From: Deinococcales bacterium
GTDB lineage: Bacteria > Deinococcota > Deinococci > Deinococcales > JAAFIG01
DNA: 43,018 nucleotides
Direction of reading: 5' to 3'
Assembly: GCA_025352125.1 (NCBI GenBank)
Contig: JANXTZ010000079.1
Location: 1-43,018 of the forward strand
A model generated the notes under the pieces. The model did not search any database. It was not told the origin of the DNA and worked only from the letters and a program-made list of their open reading frames with translations. The translations under genes were made by a program, and so were the position numbers. Positions 40,294-43,018 of the stretch are shown here, piece after piece (the first letter of the stretch is position 1; every line of letters begins with the position of its first letter).

Positions 40294-40866
40294 CGCCCCA
40301 AGCAGCAACTCGAGTTCGTTCAAATAATACCGTTCAGTATCAATCTCGAGCGTCGATTCATGCAGTTTTAGAAATTGCCAGATTTCGCCTGTGGTCACAC
40401 AACCGTACACGGCTTTTTGCGGCGTTTCTTTGCGCTGGTTAAACCGTTGCGCTGCCAACATTTGCGCCGCGCACTGCCCAAGCCCCGCCTCAATATCTTG
40501 CTTTTTCGCTTCAATCAGAGCAAAAACGGGTGCGCTCACAATAGACGCTTTGGGATGTAAGGTCAACAGAAAATCGCACTCGCCAGACAAACCAACTTCG
40601 GGTTCGACATCAAAATATTGCCCAGAAAACAAGGCAAAACGATGTTCGTTACGCTCGAGCATTTCGGTTAAAATGGGCGCGATAATAAATTCCGAACGCG
40701 CTTTTTCGCTTCTGGTTTTGAAGGCGCTGTCGCTCATTCGGTGTAAGGTTTCGGTCAGCCAACTCGAGACTGGGACTGGTTTTACAGCAGTCAACACTGG
40801 CGAATCAATGGCGTTGATTCCAAATTGATCTTGCAATTTTTCCAACGTAAAATTCGCGTACGCCAT
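40267..40866 (-). CDS. PD-(D/E)XK nuclease-like protein
   Basis: A 199-aa protein. The central region fits the PD-(D/E)XK core: SEKARSEFIIAPILTEMLER as the leading helix, GECDFLLTL with the first Asp, then PVFALIEAKKQDIEAGLGQC with Glu-x-Lys and QMLAAQRFNQ as the following helix, and YGCVTTGEIWQFLKL as a strand pair. Similar stand-alone proteins are common in cyanobacteria and other bacteria; cutting activity is unproven. ATG 40866 has a weak ribosome site; TAACAT 8-13 bases upstream could be a -10 of a nearly leaderless message. It sits between the two kinase-derived segments. Confidence 0.7.
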   Translation of the reverse strand: MAYANFTLEKLQDQFGINAIDSPVLTAVKPVPVSSWLTETLHRMSDSAFKTRSEKARSEFIIAPILTEMLERNEHRFALFSGQYFDVEPEVGLSGECDFLLTLHPKASIVSAPVFALIEAKKQDIEAGLGQCAAQMLAAQRFNQRKETPQKAVYGCVTTGEIWQFLKLHESTLEIDTERYYLNELELLLGALQTVIDTF

Positions 40867-40961
40867 GACCCGATGTTAGCAGTTCTGAATGAATCTACAA
40901 CTCGAGTCTCAAGCATCAACAGGAACGAAAACCACTCAAACCCCGTACAATCACCCAGAGT

Positions 40962-42411
40962 ATGACCACCTGCCCCTTTTGCGCCTCGAGCATCCCCGAA
41001 CACGCCATCACTTGCCCGAGTTGTGGCGCGACACTGGCGGGTTTGCAACTCGAGCTTGGGTCAATGCTGCTGGGCAAGTACAAACTCGAGAAGGTCTTGG
41101 GTCAAGGTGGGTTTGGCATTACTTATCAAGCTTTTGACGAATCCTTAAACCGTCTTGTGGCAATCAAAGAACTCTTCCCAGAAGGTTCAACCCGTAACGG
41201 GAACACGTTAATTCCAGCCTCGAGCCTTGGCGCGAATGGTTTTATGGAAACCAAAAAACGGTTTCTCGAGGAAGCCCAAACTTTAGCGCAATTTAACCAC
41301 CCTGGCATTGTTAAAGTGTTTGAAGTTTTTAAAGCGCACGGCGTACATCGTCATGGAAGCTTTGACGGGCGAAACGCTTGGAATGCGGTTGGCTCGAGAA
41401 ACCAAACTTTCTGAAAACATAGTCAAACAACTTGCAATTGAAATTTGTGCCGCCCTCGAGGTTGTGCATCAAACAGGTTTACTGCACCGTGACATCAAAC
41501 CAGACAATGTGTTTATCACCAAAGAAAACCGTGTGGTTTTGATTGATTTTGGCAGCGCTCGAGGTTTTCAAACGGGTCATGCCGTGAAACACACGCAACT
41601 CGTCAGTCCAGGCTATGCCGCGCCCGAACAATATGCCAGTCAAGCCAAATTTGGCACGTACACCGACGTTTACGGTTTGAGTGCGACTTTGTATCACGCC
41701 ATCACAGGTAAGATTCCACCAACTGCCAGTGACCGCGTGATCTCGAGCGACACGGGTTTGCACCTTCCAAATGCTGTTACAGAACCACTTCGGACGGTGT
41801 TGACTCGAGGGTTGGCGTTGAGGATTGATGAACGCCCGCAGACGGCAAAAGATTTTATTGGGCTGCTCGAGAAGCAACCCAACAAGGGATTGAATGCGAA
41901 TACTCAGAAAGATTACCCATCTAATCGTGAAGAAGTTTTATATAGAAGTACTAATATACTTATTACAACAAAGCAAATCGAAATAAAATCGAGTAATCAT
42001 AATGGGATCAATATTGAAGTTTATCTTATGTCAGATTTTCAATCTATTGAGTTATTAAATAATTAAAATAATATTTTTTTAGAGATGTTTTTTAATGAAT
42101 TAATATCTACTATTTTTATATCTATGCTAATTACTATTTTAATTATATTTTTTATATTATTTACAAATGTTACTACTTCAATTTTAATTTCTTTTGCATT
42201 TGTATTTATTTCAACTTTAATTTTTATTATTTGGTACAAATCTCGAGAAGATACCTATTATATTTTGGCTTCATTGAAACCTGGTAAATCAAAGGATTTA
42301 CTTTCACGAGACATTTTGGGATCAACAAACAAAGTAACTCTTTATCGTGATGGTAATCAAATTGAGGCTGAGAACCTTGCTCAAAACATTCGTGCTTGCC
42401 TCACCTCGTAA
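40962..42411 (+). pseudogene. Zinc-ribbon Ser/Thr kinase with DUF6232-like tail, broken by frameshift and stop
   Basis: The first frame (40962-41414) gives a zinc ribbon, MTTCPFCASSIPEHAITCPS with CGA, and the kinase N-lobe: VLGQGGFGITYQAFDESLNR, VAIKELFPEG and AQFNHPGIVKVFEVFK. Near 41332-41345 the reading must shift by one base; the second frame continues AYIVMEALTGETLGMRLARE, an intact HRDIKPDN loop, LIDFGSARG and SPGYAAPEQY. That frame meets TAA at 42064-42066, then continues in the same frame from 42067 to 42411 with two hydrophobic helices and an end like DUF6232 (YYILASLKPGKSKDLLSRD). So one ancestral gene has two defects. The part after 41,925 is very AT-rich. A -10-like TACAAT lies upstream. 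Sequencing error is an alternative for either defect. Confidence 0.8.
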
Positions 42412-42461
42412 AACCAAATCTCGAGCCTCCCATTCCAGCCACACAACGCATAACCCAAACT

Positions 42462-42485
42462 CCTTTCTCTCCTGGGAGAGAAGGG
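42462..42485. repeat. Intergenic hairpin repeat
   Basis: CCTTTCTCTCC (42462-42472) and GGAGAGAAGGG (42475-42485) are nearly exact inverse complements, followed by CTGGGGATGAGAGGG. Short intergenic palindromes of this CTCTCC-GGAGAG plus GGGGATGAGGG type occur in many bacterial genomes. It may also end the upstream transcript. Confidence 0.6.
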
Positions 42486-42567
42486 CTGGGGATGAGAGGG
42501 AAACCCCTTAAAATCCCCGTCCCAGTCTCGAGATTCCCGCACTTCCCATTCGATGTGGCAAAAGCCC

Positions 42568-42596
42568 TTGCCTGAATCAGACCTATGGTGTACACT
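42568..42596 (+). promoter_or_regulatory. Probable tuf promoter
   Basis: TTGCCT at 42568-42573, 17 bases, then TACACT at 42591-42596. Both match four of six consensus positions. It leaves a leader of about 155 bases before the tuf start. Confidence 0.5.
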
Positions 42597-42712
42597 TCCA
42601 AAGTTTCTGCCTCGGGTTTCTTGGGGCGTTAGCACCACATCTCGCTCTGAAAGTTTACTTTCGGGCACATTGACAAGCGGCATTAGGATTTCGCGCCCAA
42701 GATTGGGCATAG

Positions 42713-42738
42713 CTCGAGTGCGTCATGCACCACTCGAG
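42713..42738 (+). promoter_or_regulatory. Leader hairpin of tuf built from two CTCGAG sites
   Basis: CTCGAGTG (42713-42720) pairs perfectly with CACTCGAG (42731-42738) around a 10-base loop. It ends only a few bases before the ribosome binding site TGAGGAG of tuf, so it could affect translation initiation. Confidence 0.5.
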
Positions 42739-42757
42739 GGATTGAGGAGACGCAGTT

Positions 42758-43018
42758 ATGGCGAAGGGTACTTTCGAGCGCACCAAACCACACGTCAACG
42801 TCGGCACCATCGGACACGTCGACCACGGCAAAACCACACTCACCGCAGCCATCACCTTCACCGCCGCAGCGGCTGATCCCAGCATCGAAACCCAGGATTA
42901 CTCCCAGATCGACAAAGCCCCCGAAGAAAAAGCCCGTGGTATCACCATCAACACCGCCCACGTCGAATACAACACCCCAGCCCGTCACTACTCCCACGTC
43001 GACTGCCCAGGTCACGCC
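42758..43018 (+). CDS. tuf: Elongation factor Tu (5' part, runs off the window)
   Basis: The 87 visible residues are the start of EF-Tu, which carries aminoacyl-tRNA to the ribosome. The P-loop is GHVDHGKT (19-26 region), followed by [20 protein letters not shown], the switch I motif, and HVDCPGHA, the DxxG motif. GAGGAG lies 8 bases before ATG 42758. [13 protein letters not shown] followed by AAITFTAAA agrees with Deinococcus EF-Tu from memory and is the best taxonomic marker in the window. Confidence 0.98.
   Translation, partial: MAKGTFERTKPHVNVGTIGHVDHGKTTLTAAITFTAAAADPSIETQDYSQIDKAPEEKARGITINTAHVEYNTPARHYSHVDCPGHA

Noticed and set aside
42600..42757. tRNA gene before tuf
   Set aside because: Short hairpins are present but no cloverleaf with a TTC arm (GTTCGA-type) and acceptor pairing could be built.

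Overview
Organism. The last gene is the 5' end of tuf. Its N-terminus ([20 protein letters not shown]) matches the EF-Tu of Deinococcus as I remember it, so the window most likely comes from a Deinococcus or close relative with moderate GC. The most striking property of the DNA is the palindrome CTCGAG: I count 9 copies in the first 1,000 bases, where about 0.25 is expected by chance, and it recurs in genes, gaps, terminator loops and ribosome binding sites across most of the window.

Region 1 (about 1-30,060) is an extracellular contractile injection system (eCIS; Afp/PVC-like phage-tail-derived particle). A leftward operon (13,661 to 1,178) encodes, in order, sheath, inner tube, a small CPNC protein, a 50-aa protein, a second tube protein, a 947-aa DUF4157 protein, a LysM hub adaptor, a VgrG-like spike, a PAAR tip, a gp25-like wedge protein, a large gpJ-like baseplate protein and a tail protein fused to an FHA domain. 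Rightward genes encode a membrane kinase with an FHA domain and a long external part (14,305-18,630), a DUF4255 cap protein, the AAA+ ATPase, two DUF4157 effector-like proteins (one ending in a metzincin protease motif), a secreted duplicated-domain protein, a small TPR-like protein and a second DUF4255 protein. A MazF-type toxin-antitoxin pair and a lipoprotein gene sit inside the cluster. No capsid, portal, terminase, integrase or lysis gene is present, so this is not a prophage, and no TssJLM-like genes argue for a T6SS. No tape measure or tail fibre is obvious.

Region 2 (30,043-31,540) holds two leftward housekeeping-type genes: an alkyltransferase-like protein and an aminoglycoside-phosphotransferase-fold kinase.

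Region 3 (31,560-39,901) is an alpha-mannan utilisation operon: a sugar-binding protein, a secreted GH76 endo-mannanase with a CBM6/35-like domain, a cytoplasmic GH76, a GntR-type regulator with a LacI-like sensor domain, two ABC permeases and a GH125 exo-alpha-1,6-mannosidase. There is no ABC ATPase, which is presumably shared from elsewhere.

Region 4 (39,902-43,018) contains a PD-(D/E)XK-like gene flanked by a degenerate 5' fragment of a zinc-ribbon Ser/Thr kinase gene and by the full-length kinase gene. The latter is itself broken by a frameshift and an in-frame stop, with an AT-rich, DUF6232-like membrane tail. A hairpin repeat, a promoter and a hairpin leader precede tuf.

The main functional idea: a transmembrane kinase-FHA protein and an FHA domain on the baseplate lie in one eCIS locus, so assembly or firing of the particle may be under phosphorylation control driven by an external signal.
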